Assembly (NCBI GenBank): GCA_036365455.1
Contig: JAWQUS010000027.1
Span: 20,882,501 to 20,946,500 of the forward strand
Direction: 5' to 3'
Origin: Macrosoma leucophasiata
Taxonomy: Eukaryota > Arthropoda > Insecta > Lepidoptera > Hedylidae
DNA: 64,000 nucleotides
Position 1 is the first letter of the stretch; each line of letters begins with the position of its first letter. The notes below the pieces were generated by a model. That model was not told the origin of the DNA. It saw only the letters and a list, made by a program, of their open reading frames with translations, and ran no database searches. The position numbers and the translations under genes were made by a program. Below are positions 10,362-20,352 of this stretch, piece by piece.

Positions 10362-11130
10362 TTAGGTCGGGGAAAAAGTTTCTTCGCATTTTTAAAGATA
10401 ATTCAAAACATTTTTTAATATAGTTTATTTAAATTTAACTAAAGTATGTATGTACCATTTTGTTCGATAACCTTTTGCCATCTTGTAGGTAGGGACATGA
10501 TCCCATTGCTATAAAAATTTTGGGACTTCTCATCAAAATACCACGACATGTGGATTTGGCAGTCCTCTCGTGATGTTAACCTAACATTGCATAAAGAATT
10601 CTGAAGAGACCGAAACAGGTGGAAATCTGAAGGTGCAAGGTCAGGACTATACGGCGGATGCATTAACACCTCCCAGCCAAACTCTCTTAATTTTTGCTGA
10701 GTGGCTATAGATGTGTGAGGTCTAGCGTTATCATGATGAAACACCACACCCCTTCTGTTGATCAATTCCGGCCGCTTTCTCTCAGCTTCTTGCTTTAATC
10801 TCATCAGTTGTTCGCAGTAGAGTTCAGAATCGATAGTCCTGCCTGGTGGTAATAGCTCATAATAGCACCACACACACAACATCACCTTATTGCGAGTTAA
10901 CCCGGGTTTCGCCGCAGTCTGTGAAGCCTGACCGGCTTTTGACCACGACCTTTTTCGCACGTTCTTGTCGTACGTGATACACTTTTCATCACCAGTTATC
11001 AGCTTCTTCAAAAATGATTCGGTTTCATTACGTCGTAATAAAGAATCACAAATGAGTACACAGTTCATTAGGTTTCTTTCAGTGATTTACGAACGAGCGC
11101 TTCTTCAAATTCGATGCTGATCTATTTATG
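10362..11130 (-). pseudogene. mariner transposase, 5'-truncated, with one terminal inverted repeat
   Basis: The minus strand carries 209 open codons (11068-10439) of a mariner transposase: TGDEK (first catalytic Asp), VVFHHDNARPHTS (second Asp) and YSPDLAPSDFHLF (third Asp, D34D spacing), ending ...EQNGTYIL. The 3' terminal repeat starts TTAGGTCGGGG at 10362 just inside a TA dinucleotide at 10360-10361, the mariner target. The N-terminal helix-turn-helix DNA-binding half and the other inverted repeat are missing; in-frame similarity just before the Met (TERNL) meets a stop. The catalytic TGDEKW Trp is Cys here. It sits in a copy of repeat X (10090-10361). The copy cannot move by itself. Confidence 0.95.
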
Positions 11131-11164
11131 TATAAATATATTATTATTATATTTTATTTATGTA

Positions 11165-11302
11165 TATATATATTTTTAGCTTGTTTGAAATGTATATCAA
11201 TTGGTATTCACTATTTATTTTGTTTGTTTTTGAAGTGTCATTTGAGGTGCCTGTCACCCTAAATGAATAAATGAATTTCTAATTCTGATTCTGATTATAT
11301 GC
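11165..11302 (+). mobile_element. LINE 3' end, second copy of the 6932 family
   Basis: GTGCCTGTCACCCTAAATGA and the (ATTCTG)n tail at 11278-11297 match 6932-7083 in reverse. Confidence 0.75.
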
Positions 11303-11499
11303 ATTCGTGGTGACAGCATCACGGACGCTTCTGACGAAATTTTGAACCTTAACTTCACACTTCCTCGAAGAGGTACGCAAAAGTACAACGGAACAATACG
11401 TTCCTCGCTAGGCATTCACGGCTTAAACAGATGCGAGTGTTTACGAGGTTCTCAATTACTGTCATAGAGAGCGCTAAAGGTATCAAATTTACAAATTAA

Positions 11500-11662
11500 T
11501 GAGATAAGGGTGTGCCTTTCAAGGTATTCTTCCTGTAAATGCAATAAAAGTTATTTGAGAAAAAATGCATTCACGAGGTTTTCACTATAAGGCGTCGATC
11601 GATCAGTATTGTATTAGTAGTATGTAACATAACAACCGTGCGAAGCCGGGGCGGGCTGCTAG
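11500..11662 (+). mobile_element. Helitron 3' end (H3 type)
   Basis: GAAGCCGGGGCGGGCTGCTAG|T is a Helitron 3' end like that at 42606. The 5' end cannot be placed. Confidence 0.5.
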
Positions 11663-11944
11663 TAACACATATTTTCAACCCAATTGCTGCCATGTGCGTT
11701 GATTACGAACGATTCGATGTCGATCATTTATAAAATTTGAACTCGTTACTGGTGACAGCACCACGGCCGCTGTGACGCACTGTCGCGTGTCGGCTCCGAT
11801 AAGTCTGTTGTACTCTAATTTACTTAAATATAAACACGCATAACCTGTCTTTTCCCGAAGGTCGAAGAAGTATCTTCTGATATAAATCTGTATTTAGAAC
11901 TTTTCAAACGCCTAGGATATCACTGATCTATTCGTTGGCATTGG

Positions 11945-12315
11945 GAAGCGCGCATGGACCAGCGGCTGGTGTAGATCGTAAGCGATCTGCTCGGTTAAGC
12001 ACTACGGGCGCGGTCGGGTAGTGTGATGGGTGACCGCTAGTGGCAAGTTAAATGCGCGTTTCCGTGCTTCGGAGGGCACGTTAAGCCGTCGGTCCCGGTT
12101 GCTGTCGATGGATAGCAGTCGTTAAACCTTGTCGGAGGCCTTATGGGCGGTTTGAAGACATCCAACAGTGGGTTGGCCACTAACCCACCCACCTCCACCA
12201 ATCCGCATTGGAGCAGCGTGGTGGAGAGTAAGCTCCAGGCCCTCCCCCCAAAAAGGGGAGAGACTTGTGCCCAGCAGTGGGACGTATAATGGGTTGCCAT
12301 TATTATTATCATTTA
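11945..12315 (+). repeat. SINE with 5S rRNA-like head
   Basis: Flanked by the direct repeat TTGGCATTGG (11935-11944 and 12316-12325). The head contains GGTTAAGCACTACGGGCGCG and GATGGGTGACCG (12024-12035), which match the order and spacing of the box A, intermediate element and box C control region of 5S rRNA genes. The body ends GCCCAGCAGTGGGACGTAT and an (ATT)n tail. The head is too altered to be a 5S gene. Confidence 0.75.
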
Positions 12316-12353
12316 TTGGCATTGGCATCAGCAATCAGTACCTATTGTTTTTT

Positions 12354-12753
12354 TGTTAAGTACCTAATGAAGGTGGCAAAACAAGCCTGCAGTTGTAGTT
12401 TAATTGTCCAACCTGCTTGACAACCGTGGAACACAGGGTCCCAGATGAAAATCAGCGTCAGATCGATTGATGTTATCGACCTAACATGAAGCTGATCAGG
12501 GCTCCCATTTGGATCAGCCGTGAGACTTAATCTCTTTTTTGTCAACTTTTATTGTGTTTTTTTTTCGTGTTTAATTTATTGTTTGTAATTTTCTAATAAT
12601 TTCGCTTTTTTTGTGTCTCTGCTGTCCAAATAAATGTTTTCTTTCTTTCATGTTGATGTTAAGTGATGAGTTTACACCCCTGAGACCTAAGTTGCCATGT
12701 CAAGGTGCCTTCGCCATCGAGCTTCTGCTCTGGCACTGTACCACCAGTAAAAT
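12354..12753 (-). repeat. Family A, split by a LINE-like 3' end
   Basis: Left piece AATGAAGGTGGCAAAACAAG, right piece ATGTTGATGTTAAGTGATGA to GTACCACCAGTAAAA. Confidence 0.65.
12393..12650 (-). mobile_element. Unclassified LINE-like 3' end inside a family A copy
   Basis: Between the two halves of a family A copy lies 258 bp with AAATAAATGTTTTCTTTCTTTC at one end and a conserved GATCAGGGCTCCCATTTGG block; resembles LINE 3' UTR sequence. No coding region. Strand is uncertain. Confidence 0.4.
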
Positions 12754-13068
12754 CTAAATAGCATCTAGTCTAGATGAAGAGTTAGTTATTTCTCAGGCAA
12801 ACTATGACATATTTCTGAGCTATGTCAGTCGGGACCAATACCGACAAATTGAAGCAGCGGAGATTATGTAGGTGGATGTAATGCGGCAGCGTAGGCGCCC
12901 TAGGATTCCATGATGCTGCTATCACTCCACAAATAGAACATACTTTATTGCTAGATTATAAATTTGTTTACTGTTATTATTGTGTTAAAGAAACGGCTCC
13001 AACTGAAGACTGTACTGTTTGTGAGACCAGTTTATTGAGTTGAGTAAGTTAATATAGTTATAGTTTTT

Positions 13069-13290
13069 GACGACCCGGTTAGTCCAGCGGTGTGAGATGA
13101 CCGTTTGATTCGAAGGGTCGCGGGTTCGATCCCCGCACCGGAACAAATATGTGTATGGCCTACAGATATTTGTTTCGGGTCTGGGTGTTTGTGTATGTGT
13201 TGTATGTGTACAACGGCACCCACGACACAGGTTTATACCTACTGTGGGGCTGTGAGTGTAAGCGTATTTTATTATTTTATTTTTATTTAA
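13069..13290 (+). repeat. tRNA-derived SINE S1
   Basis: A-box-like TAGTCCAGCGG at 13080-13090 and B box GGTTCGATCCC at 13123-13133, then a shared body (TTTCGGGTCTGGGTGTTTG, ACGGCACCCACGACACAGG) and an (ATTTT)n tail. Same family at 37083, 55736, 17980 and 18072. Confidence 0.85.
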
Positions 13291-13339
13291 TACTCATCAT
13301 CATTTTAGCCATCATTTTATACAGTTACTAGTCATACTT

Positions 13340-13396
13340 TGCTCAAAGTCTTTACTTTGAGCAAAGTATGCCGTATTGCGGTCTGTGAATCTCACA
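13340..13396. mobile_element. Partial MITE related to 21451-21588
   Basis: CATACTTTGCTCAAAG and CTTTGAGCAAAGTATG are inverted; right end GCGGTCTGTGAATCTCACAC is shared, the left end is lost. Confidence 0.6.
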
Positions 13397-13721
13397 CTAA
13401 GTATTTCGGCTCAATGTAAATCACAGAATGTGGTCAAAAGGAATTCCCAGAACATCTCACCGTCCGCATCGAATTCCGATTTCACTATCGGAATTTCACA
13501 GACATTGAAAGTTGAAATGGACCAAACTGATAATTAAGTACACTCTATTGTGTTTTGCTATCTCGTACCTAGGGGTATTTTCTAATGGTACGAGGGTGCA
13601 AACAAGCAATTAACTGTGTAAGTAGTGAAAGTACTGTATTGAGCTTGTATTCTATGAAGGAGTAAGCAGAGGTAAACGTACCCATTCAAAATAACGTGTT
13701 CGCAGGTTTTCGCGATCTTCA

Positions 13722-13916
13722 TACATTGTAGAAATTAAGTTTGCAGATTTTCTCGCGAATACAACACTCCCAAACTGATTAGTAGATCAAACGGGCAACT
13801 AATTAGTCTGCCTGTGACCACGGTAGCTGGAAAGCGACCGAAACGTCGGGTATGAGAAGAAGTTTGGAAGTGTTGTATACGCGAGAAAATCCGCAAATTT
13901 AATTTCTACAATGTAT
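13722..13916. mobile_element. Fold-back element with about 54-bp arms
   Basis: TACATTGTAGAAATTAAGTT...ACACTCCCAAAC (13722-13775) faces its inverse at 13863-13916. The loop contains GACCACGGTAGCTGGAAAGC and ACCGAAACGTCGGG, also found near 24610. Confidence 0.7.
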
Positions 13917-13934
13917 TCATTCAAATCAAAGAGC

Positions 13935-14545
13935 TACACGGTCCAGCGGCCGACCGGAGAGGAGTAGCCAAAGCATTCATTGCCGATGCAAATCAGTCAG
14001 TAGTTTTTTGTGGGGGTAAATTTGAGTGACACACGCACACAACAAAAATCGTCTATTACTATGAAACTCACACATTAATAATGGCAACCCCCTATACGTC
14101 CCACTGCTGGGCACGAGTCTCTCCCCTTTTTTGGAGCTTACTCCACCACGCTGCTCCAATGCGGATTGGTGGAGGTGGGTTGGGTTAGCGACCAACTAAC
14201 CAGTAGTAAGCTGTCGGATGTTTTCAAACCGCCCATAAGGCCTCCGACAAGGTTTAACGACTGCTATCTATCGATAGCAACCGGGACCGACGGCTTAACG
14301 TGTTACCCATCACACTACCCGACCGCGCCCGTAGTGCTTAACCGAGTTGATCTGATCTACACCAGCCGCGGGGCTCTGCGCGCTTTACGAAACTCACACA
14401 TTGCCTTTAACAAAATATATAAACAATTTCAAGCTCGCATTTAAATATCTCGGCCCACTTGGGCTTGTACTTTGTCAGAGGGGAAAGCCTGCATATGGCT
14501 ACTCCCCTCCGGTCCGCGCGGCCGGTGTCCCGTGTTTCTCTATGA
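13935..14545. mobile_element. MITE M1, split by the 5S-type SINE
   Basis: GGTCCAGCGGCCGACCGGAG at the left and CCTCCGGTCCGCGCGGCCGG at the right are inverted; the halves join exactly across the 14-bp duplication of the SINE at 14077. Confidence 0.75.
14077..14388 (-). repeat. SINE with 5S rRNA-like head, second copy
   Basis: Reverse orientation, flanked by the 14-bp duplication GAAACTCACACATT (14063-14076 and 14389-14402). Same order of GGTTAAGCACTACGGGCGCG and GATGGGT on the minus strand; internal deletion after GATGGGT relative to the 11945 copy. Splits MITE M1. Confidence 0.75.
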
Positions 14546-14745
14546 TTCAAGTACACATGCGAATAACCACGATTCGCCAGTTACGTTTTGTCGCCATGTA
14601 ACAAGTGACGAATCTATTGACATCTTATCACATTACCAAACTCAAAAGGGTGGCTTTGGCAACCTTCCAGAAAATGGCAAGATGACCGAGATCTCTGACT
14701 CAGGAATCGAATCCAGGACCGATACCACTAGATTGCCGGGGCTGT
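14535..14745 (-). repeat. SINE S2, partial
   Basis: GATTCGCCAGTTACGTTTTG and AGGAATCGAATCCAGGACC mark a minus-strand copy lacking the 3' end. Confidence 0.65.
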
Positions 14746-15014
14746 CGAAAAGCTTCAATTAGGATTGGGCCAGTTTAGATTTTTTGTGGTTTTCCCAAAA
14801 TGAAATGTTAGTCCAATACCTACGAGTCTTTAAATGTCCAAAACTTCTAGAGACCGTAATCTAGAATTTCCAGAAGTTTACCATACAATATGATCCTGTT
14901 CACACGTAGATCGGGGTCTATTACGATAACAATCGAAGTTCCTGTGAGGGTCATTGCCCAGTAGGGGGGTTAATAGAGTGTAGTGAAAGCGAACTCTCAC
15001 GATATCAATTACTG

Positions 15015-15265
15015 TTAGGGCCCCAACTCACTAGAACGCCATGGGGATGTGGCCGGCTACGTATCCAAGCAATTAGGGTCCTAAGAGCCCTAACTCACTA
15101 GGACGCCATGGCGACGTCGCCGACTACGTATCCAAGCTACTAGTATGGAAATACATGTGAGCTAACTCACCTGGTCACCTTGTGGCGACGACTCCACACC
15201 ATACTAATTGCTTGGATACGTAGCCGGCCACGTCGCCATGGCGCAATAGTGAGTTATAGCCCTTA
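15015..15265. mobile_element. Fold-back MITE with duplicated left arm
   Basis: TTAGGGCCCCAACTCACTAG and its second version at 15086 face GTAGCCGGCCACGTCGCCATG near 15220. The left arm is present twice in direct orientation (15015-15072, 15086-15140). Confidence 0.65.
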
Positions 15266-15371
15266 GTGTGGAGATGTCCCCACAGGGTGGCTAGGTGAGT
15301 TTTGGCGGGAACCTTGAAAGAGGCGAATGGTGCTCTTATTTTATTTCATTTTCTTAGTTATTTTTAAGTTA

Positions 15372-15886
15372 TCTATATATAAAAGAAAGTCGTGTTAGTT
15401 ACTCCACTTATAACTTAAGAACGGCTCAACCGATTTAGCTGAAAATTGACAGGGAGGTAGTTTAGAGCCAGGAGAAGGACATAGGATACTTTTTATCCCG
15501 TTCGACAGCATATGATCCCAACCGATTTGCCGTTTGAATTTAAAAGACTTCAATTTCCGATACGTCTTGCATTTGCCATAACCATCAACAAATCACAAGG
15601 CCAATCCTTAAAAGTTTGTGGTTTAAATCTAGAACATTCATGTTTTTCCCATGGTCAGTTATACGTGGCATGTTCACGGGTCGGAAGACCATCTGCGTTG
15701 TTCGTTTTTGCGCCTAATAATAAAACAAAAAATGTCATGTATCACAAGGTACTTAAATGAAGAGCAACCTATGTACTAATATACAGAAATAATTATGAAT
15801 GATTAATGTAGGTATTTAATTTTTTTTGTATTTTTTCCGCTTATTTATTGCCATTAAGGCGGAACAAAGTTTGCCGGGTCAGCTAG
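15372..15886 (+). mobile_element. Helitron relic encoding the C-terminus of the RepHel helicase
   Basis: The element starts TCTATATATAAAAG after a host A and ends GGGTCAGCTAG, as expected of Helitrons (5'-TC, CTRR-3'). It holds an 82-codon open frame (15512-15760) with LPFEFKRLQFPIRLAFA, INKSQGQSLK and LYVACSRVG, which are the last conserved motifs of the Pif1-type helicase domain of Helitron RepHel proteins. The Rep nuclease and the rest of the helicase are gone, so this is an internally deleted descendant of an autonomous copy. It abuts the next Helitron without a single extra base. Confidence 0.85.
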
Positions 15887-16249
15887 TCTATACATATAAT
15901 AAAACAGTAAAATCTGCGTGTCTGTATATTGTATATATTTACGAAAAACCAATTGGGGGCGATGTTAAAATAGTATTAGAACACTTTTCAATGATTTTTT
16001 GTCTGTCTATTTGTCCCTTTGTCCAGGCTAATCTCCGAAGATACTGGACGGATTCGAATGAAACTTTTTGTGGTGTATAGATACTAAGCCTGGCCAACAT
16101 TGAAGCTACTTTTTACTGCGGGAAAATCACTCATTCCTACGGGAATCTCTACATTTAATTTCATTTTACTATACAAATAGTCCGTATCTATCAAACCTTT
16201 GACACATTATTTCATTGTGAGGCAATACGAAGTTTGCCGGGTCAGCTAG
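15887..16249 (+). mobile_element. Non-autonomous Helitron (H2 type), second unit of a tandem pair
   Basis: Begins TCTATACATATAATAAAA directly after the CTAG of the previous unit and ends GTTTGCCGGGTCAGCTAG, followed by T. It has no coding potential. The final about 100 bases match the other H2 copies at 1562, 2210 and 58241. Confidence 0.8.
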
Positions 16250-16438
16250 TATTGAATAAAGTTGATGGCATTTTATTTGATATAGGTTTATTACAGTGCC
16301 CGTGTATAGTGAAATAGAATAACAGTGCGAAAACACGACCTTTCAGGTTGCCTCCAAAACTTCACTGTAAATGTTCTGGTAAAGTAGCCATCGCTTTACT
16401 CGAATAACTTGACTGTAACTCACTTGTATGACATATTA

Positions 16439-17215
16439 TCTATACTTATAATAAAACTGTAGAAGTGTAAATTCTGTACATTAAAAATATTAAAAAAATA
16501 AATACCAGGGGATGTTAATAGATCGAAATATGTGATTAGAAAATTTTTTGTCTGTCTGTCTGTTTGTTCAAGCATCACATAGAAACTAAAGGTCCGATTA
16601 CAATGAAACTTGGTATGATTATACCTTTGGCGCACAACACTGGGTACTTTTTATCCCGAAAAAATGTCTGTTTGTCTGTGTGTTTGTGTACCCTTGTTTC
16701 AGAAACGGCTTAATCGATTTGCGGTTCACTAATATATTGTGGTAAGTTTCACTTAATATTTAGTGTTTGTTTCGTGTGAATCGGTTCAGATATAAAAAAG
16801 TTATGTCAATTTAAAGAATCATATCGAATATTTTTAAGTTATTCTGTATCATAGTTTTATCTTTTTTTTGGTTTCGTACCTAAAAGGTAAAAACGGACCC
16901 TACGGATTACAAATCCTCCGCTGTCTGTCTGTCTGTCTGTCTGTCCGTCGGTCCGTCCGTCCGTCTGTCTGTCACCAGGCTGTATCTCATAAATAGTGAT
17001 AGCTAGAAAGCTAACATTTTCATAAATAATGTATTTCTGTTACCGCTATAAAAACATTACTAAAAATAAGAAAATGAAAATGTTAAGGGGTCCAAGGGGG
17101 CATACAATAAAGGTGGTATTTTTTCGTATATTTTTTGCTCAATAAGCGGTAGCAAATAGACGCTTAAAATTTTCACAGAATTTTTAGATCTTTTGTTGTA
17201 TATTTCCATAATAAA
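16439..17215 (+). mobile_element. Helitron 5' part with an embedded GTCT-rich repeat
   Basis: A|TCTATACTTATAATAAAAC interrupts repeat X at 16438/16439. Within it, 16868-17110 matches the GGTTTCGTACCTAAAAGG repeat (also 49493), including a (GTCT)n(GTCC)n run at 16917-16972. Repeat X resumes after 17710, so 16439-17710 behaves as one inserted block made of more than one element. Confidence 0.55.
16868..17110 (+). repeat. GTCT-rich dispersed repeat
   Basis: GGTTTCGTACCTAAAAGG start, (GTCT)n(GTCC)n at 16917-16972, then TATCTCATAAATAGTGATAG. Same family as 49493; ends look like the GGTTCCGTA/TACGGAACCC family at 9043. Confidence 0.7.
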
Positions 17216-17710
17216 TCTATACAAATAAAAAAAATGGAGTGTCTGTTTGTAATATTAAAATAACCGCTTTTTACTAAATCTATATGTATACACGGTACAT
17301 ATACCAAAATAACACTTTTTACAATTTTAGCTGTTTGGCGGGGCTAATCTTGGGAACGGCTGGACCGATTTTGACGGGACTTTTATCTCCATACATCCAT
17401 ACATACCTACATACAAATAAGTAGAATTGGAGTGTATCCGACTTTGACGGGACTTCCACGGGTAGGTAGCTGATGTAATAAGGAGTAACTTAGGCTACTT
17501 TTATCTCCATACAACCATACATGCATACCTACATTCAAATAAATAGAATTTGAGTGTCTCCGATTTTGACGGGACTTTCACTGGCAGATAGCTGATGTAA
17601 TAAAGAGTAACTTAGGCTACTTTTATACTAGCTGCGCCCACGACTTCGTCCGGGTAGATATTGAACAATCATATTTTTTCTCACGTGGACGAAGTCGCGG
17701 GCACAGCTAG
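17216..17710 (+). mobile_element. Helitron with internal tandem duplication and fold-back end
   Basis: A|TCTATACAAATAAAA at 17216 and GCGGGCACAGCTAG|T at 17710. A unit of 118-122 bp is repeated twice (17379-17496, 17497-17618). Near the 3' end CTAGCTGCGCCCACGACTTC and its inverse occur 60 bases apart, so two 3' ends face each other. Confidence 0.65.
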
Positions 17711-17819
17711 TACTTAATAAATAATAGACTTATACGCTGCTTAAATAAATACGAAATATCGTTTTACTTGACACAGGCAATATGCGTAATAGCGATGCCA
17801 TAATATTAAAAAAAACAAA

Positions 17820-17930
17820 AGGTGGTCAGCTGAGTTGGGTATCATGACATGTATTTCCATACTAGCAGCTTGGATACGTAGCCGGCGACGTCGCCATGAG
17901 CCGTCCTAGTGAGTTAGGGCCGTTAGATTT
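17820..17930. mobile_element. Partial copy of the 15015 MITE
   Basis: GCTTGGATACGTAGCCGGCG and GTGAGTTAGGGCCGTTAG match the right arm; left arm reduced. Confidence 0.6.
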
Positions 17931-17979
17931 GGACTTGCATCAACTGTTTGCTATCGGATACACGCAACTTTGCTATTTT

Positions 17980-18071
17980 TTGACGACCCGGTTAGTCGAG
18001 TGTGTGACGGCCGCTAGATTCGAAGGGTCTCGGGTTCGATCACCGCACCTGGACAAATGTAAAATATATAA
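17980..18071 (+). repeat. SINE S1, head only
   Basis: GACGACCCGGTTAGTCGAG and B box GGGTTCGATCACC are present; the body is lost where an inverted S1 copy starts. Confidence 0.7.
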
Positions 18072-18268
18072 AATACGCATACACTTACAGCTTCACATTT
18101 AAATCTGTATCGTGGGTGCCGTTGTACATACACAACACATAAACAAACACTCAGACCCGAAACAAATATCTGTAGGCCATACAAATATTTGTCCCGCTGC
18201 GGGGATCGAACCTGCGACCCTTCGAATCAAACAGTCGTCTCACACCGGTGAACTAACTGGGTCGTCAA
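18072..18268 (-). repeat. SINE S1, inverted copy
   Basis: Reads GGGGATCGAACCTGCGACC (B box on the minus strand) and AACTAACTGGGTCGTC. Lies tail-to-tail with the truncated copy at 17980. Confidence 0.8.
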
Positions 18269-18754
18269 TTTAGTAATTAAAGAGAATGTTTGGGTTTCTG
18301 ATATAAATATGTGTACCACATTTTTATACAACTTTCGGAGCAAATGGCTGTGACAGACGGACAGACAGACAGATATACGTACAAGTGATGTTATAAGTGA
18401 TCCGTGTAATAAACCTTTTCGTTTCATGGAAATGAAGGTTTAAAAAATCTAATTTCGGATCAAAATAGAGAACCGTAACAAAAAGCGGTTTGGGAATCAC
18501 TGACTGCGCGAGTACCTATACAGCCCGCTAAGTAATCACAATCAAAGAGTCATTTAGGTCGCGACGGTCCCGCGGGAGATCGTCACGGAGCCGTGTCGGA
18601 TTTAATGGAAAGCAAATGAGAATGAATCGGATAATTGGAGGTAAAGCTCCGCGTAGCAATACCTCCGTCGTGGTTTGATATATTATATTTTTAAGTGTGG
18701 TATGAAAGGAATGTTGCATATTTCATTGGGGTTTATAAAAGAGGGAAAGACGTC

Positions 18755-19255
18755 AAGGATGGCAACGCATCTGCACACTGACCATTCTATATATTTTATG
18801 TAGATGTCTATATTCTGATTTATCTACTTCACACAATGTGCGCTACATCATTGTTTGTCACTATCATAAAAAAATCTCATTATGGGCAGATCAGTCTTTC
18901 GTCAGAGAATATGTAATAATACTACGTATAGAATGGACACGCCCCGCCTCACCCAACCTCCTCCCCTCTTATGGGCAAAGTTTGGTATTCTCTACGTGTT
19001 ACACACACAGGTGCACATGAAAATACACACGTCACCGATTGATGGCTGTGTAATAGAGACCGTATTAAGCGTTTGTATGGAATTATGGCGGAGTGTCCGC
19101 GGTGTGCTTTCGTTTCATTTTAAGAGTTCAACTGTTGGTACAGGTCTAGTGAAGGAGCTCGCACCGCATTATCCCATCTGCCCCCTAAATGGTAGTGTTC
19201 AGTACTATCGTACTCCGGTGAGATGGTAAAATATGGTCCCGTAATTAGTATCATA
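18755..19255 (+). repeat. Family A pieces around repeat Y
   Basis: 18755-18875 is a decayed 3' half (CAACGCATCTGC to ATAAAAAAA); 19130-19255 is a 5' half (AAATGGTAGTGTTCAGTACT). Confidence 0.6.
18876..19130 (+). repeat. Repeat Y between two family A halves
   Basis: GAATATGTAATAATACTACG, CTCCTCCCCTCTTATGGGC, GTAATAGAGACCGTATTAAG, and GGAGTGTCCGCGGTGTGC in the same order as at 40310. No coding function. Confidence 0.65.
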
Positions 19256-19614
19256 GAATCAAGAGAAACTTTTATCGATTGCTAATAATCAACCTAAGTA
19301 TTTGGTCAACTAAAAATTTAGAGCTGGTTTTATATCTACAGTTTTCATAATTCGCAAAAATTATAATAATGATCTAGATTCTGGATGTTTTTTTTCTTGA
19401 GATGATTTTTTGCCGATATTTTTTATCGCCAAATATGTTTTTGTCACAACTATAAAAACTAGGCATCACAGGTTTTAGTGTATAGGTGAATATACGAAAG
19501 TTATCTTTTCTTGAAATAAATTAAAAATGGTTTAGAAGTTAGTTGGCCATTTCTCCGTAAGCTTAGTATAGATTTCGATCCTAAGTCGGGATTAAAGGTA
19601 CGATACCGAACTCC

Positions 19615-19921
19615 CTCAGTAGCGTAGTGGTAGCAGGCCACTACTATTACGCTGGAGGTCCTGGGTTCGATTCCCGGGTCGGGGACTTTCAGAGATAACG
19701 GTTTAAAATCCTTTATCTCTGCTTCTATTGGGATTTTTCCATTTTCTGGAAGTTTCCCAGTACCTCGGAGTTTGGTAATGTGCCCGGAGATGGCAACAGG
19801 TTCGCCACCTGTTACATGGGCCAAAACGTAACCGGCGAGTCGTGGGTGTTTGCATGTATGATTTAATGCATGCATTTACCTCTGCCTACCCCTTCGGGGA
19901 TTACAGGCGTGAAGTTACGTT
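19615..19921 (+). repeat. tRNA-derived SINE S2 with 12-bp target duplication
   Basis: ATACCGAACTCC flanks it at 19603-19614 and 19922-19933. A-box TAGCGTAGTGG, B box GGGTTCGATTCCC, then a body ending in GGGGATTACAGGCGTGAAG. It sits in the left part of a MITE. Confidence 0.85.
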
Positions 19922-20057
19922 ATACCGAACTCCGCTGCACGCAACAGTGCTGCCGCCGCTGTGCTGCCGCAGCACCGCAGCACCATATTTCTGTTTCCTA
20001 CTGCATTGCTGTCGCAACTTTGTCGCGTAGCTCGGAATGTAATCTCATATAAACTTA

Positions 20058-20261
20058 TCCCTACTTAATATTATAAATGCTGAAGTAACTCTGCCTGTCG
20101 GTCTGTCTATCTGTCTGTCTGTCTGTTACCTTTTCACGTCCAAATGACTGAACCGATTTTAATGAAATTTGGTACAGAGATAGAGCTGACTTTAAGAAAG
20201 AACATAGGTTAGTTATTTATAAAACGTCATCCACGCGGGCGAAGCCGCGGGCAACAGCTAG
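20058..20261 (+). mobile_element. Helitron, H1 type, inside a MITE
   Basis: A|TCCCTACTTAATATTATAAA at the 5' side, CCGCGGGCAACAGCTAG|T at the 3' side; GTCTGTCT run at 20097-20128. It splits the MITE at 19595-20322. Confidence 0.8.
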
Positions 20262-20352
20262 TAGAGAATATATGGAAACCAGTAGTGCTGCGTGCAGCGA
20301 AGTTCGGAATCGTACCTTTTGCGAGATTTTGTGGATTTTAGTTTTTCTCCTT

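Larger units (their letters stand above)
15299..17800 (+). repeat. Repeat X, broken by two Helitron blocks
   Basis: Host segments are 15299-15371, 16250-16438 and 17711-17800 (ATACGAAATATCGTTTTACT). Everything between is inserted Helitron sequence. Joined, the segments match 43940-44290 in order. Confidence 0.7.
19595..20322. mobile_element. MITE split by an S2 SINE and a Helitron
   Basis: Outer ends AAAGGTACGATACCGAAC and GTTCGGAATCGTACCTTTT are inverted, followed by CGCTGCACGCA and its inverse. S2 occupies 19615-19921 and an H1 Helitron 20058-20261; without them the MITE is about 210 bp. Confidence 0.75.

Noticed and set aside
11994..12036. True 5S rRNA gene fragment
   Set aside because: Only the control-region part is similar and it is fused to a SINE body with (ATT)n tail and target duplication, in two copies.
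15826..16080. 84-codon frame
   Set aside because: Spans the junction of two Helitrons and encodes nothing recognisable.
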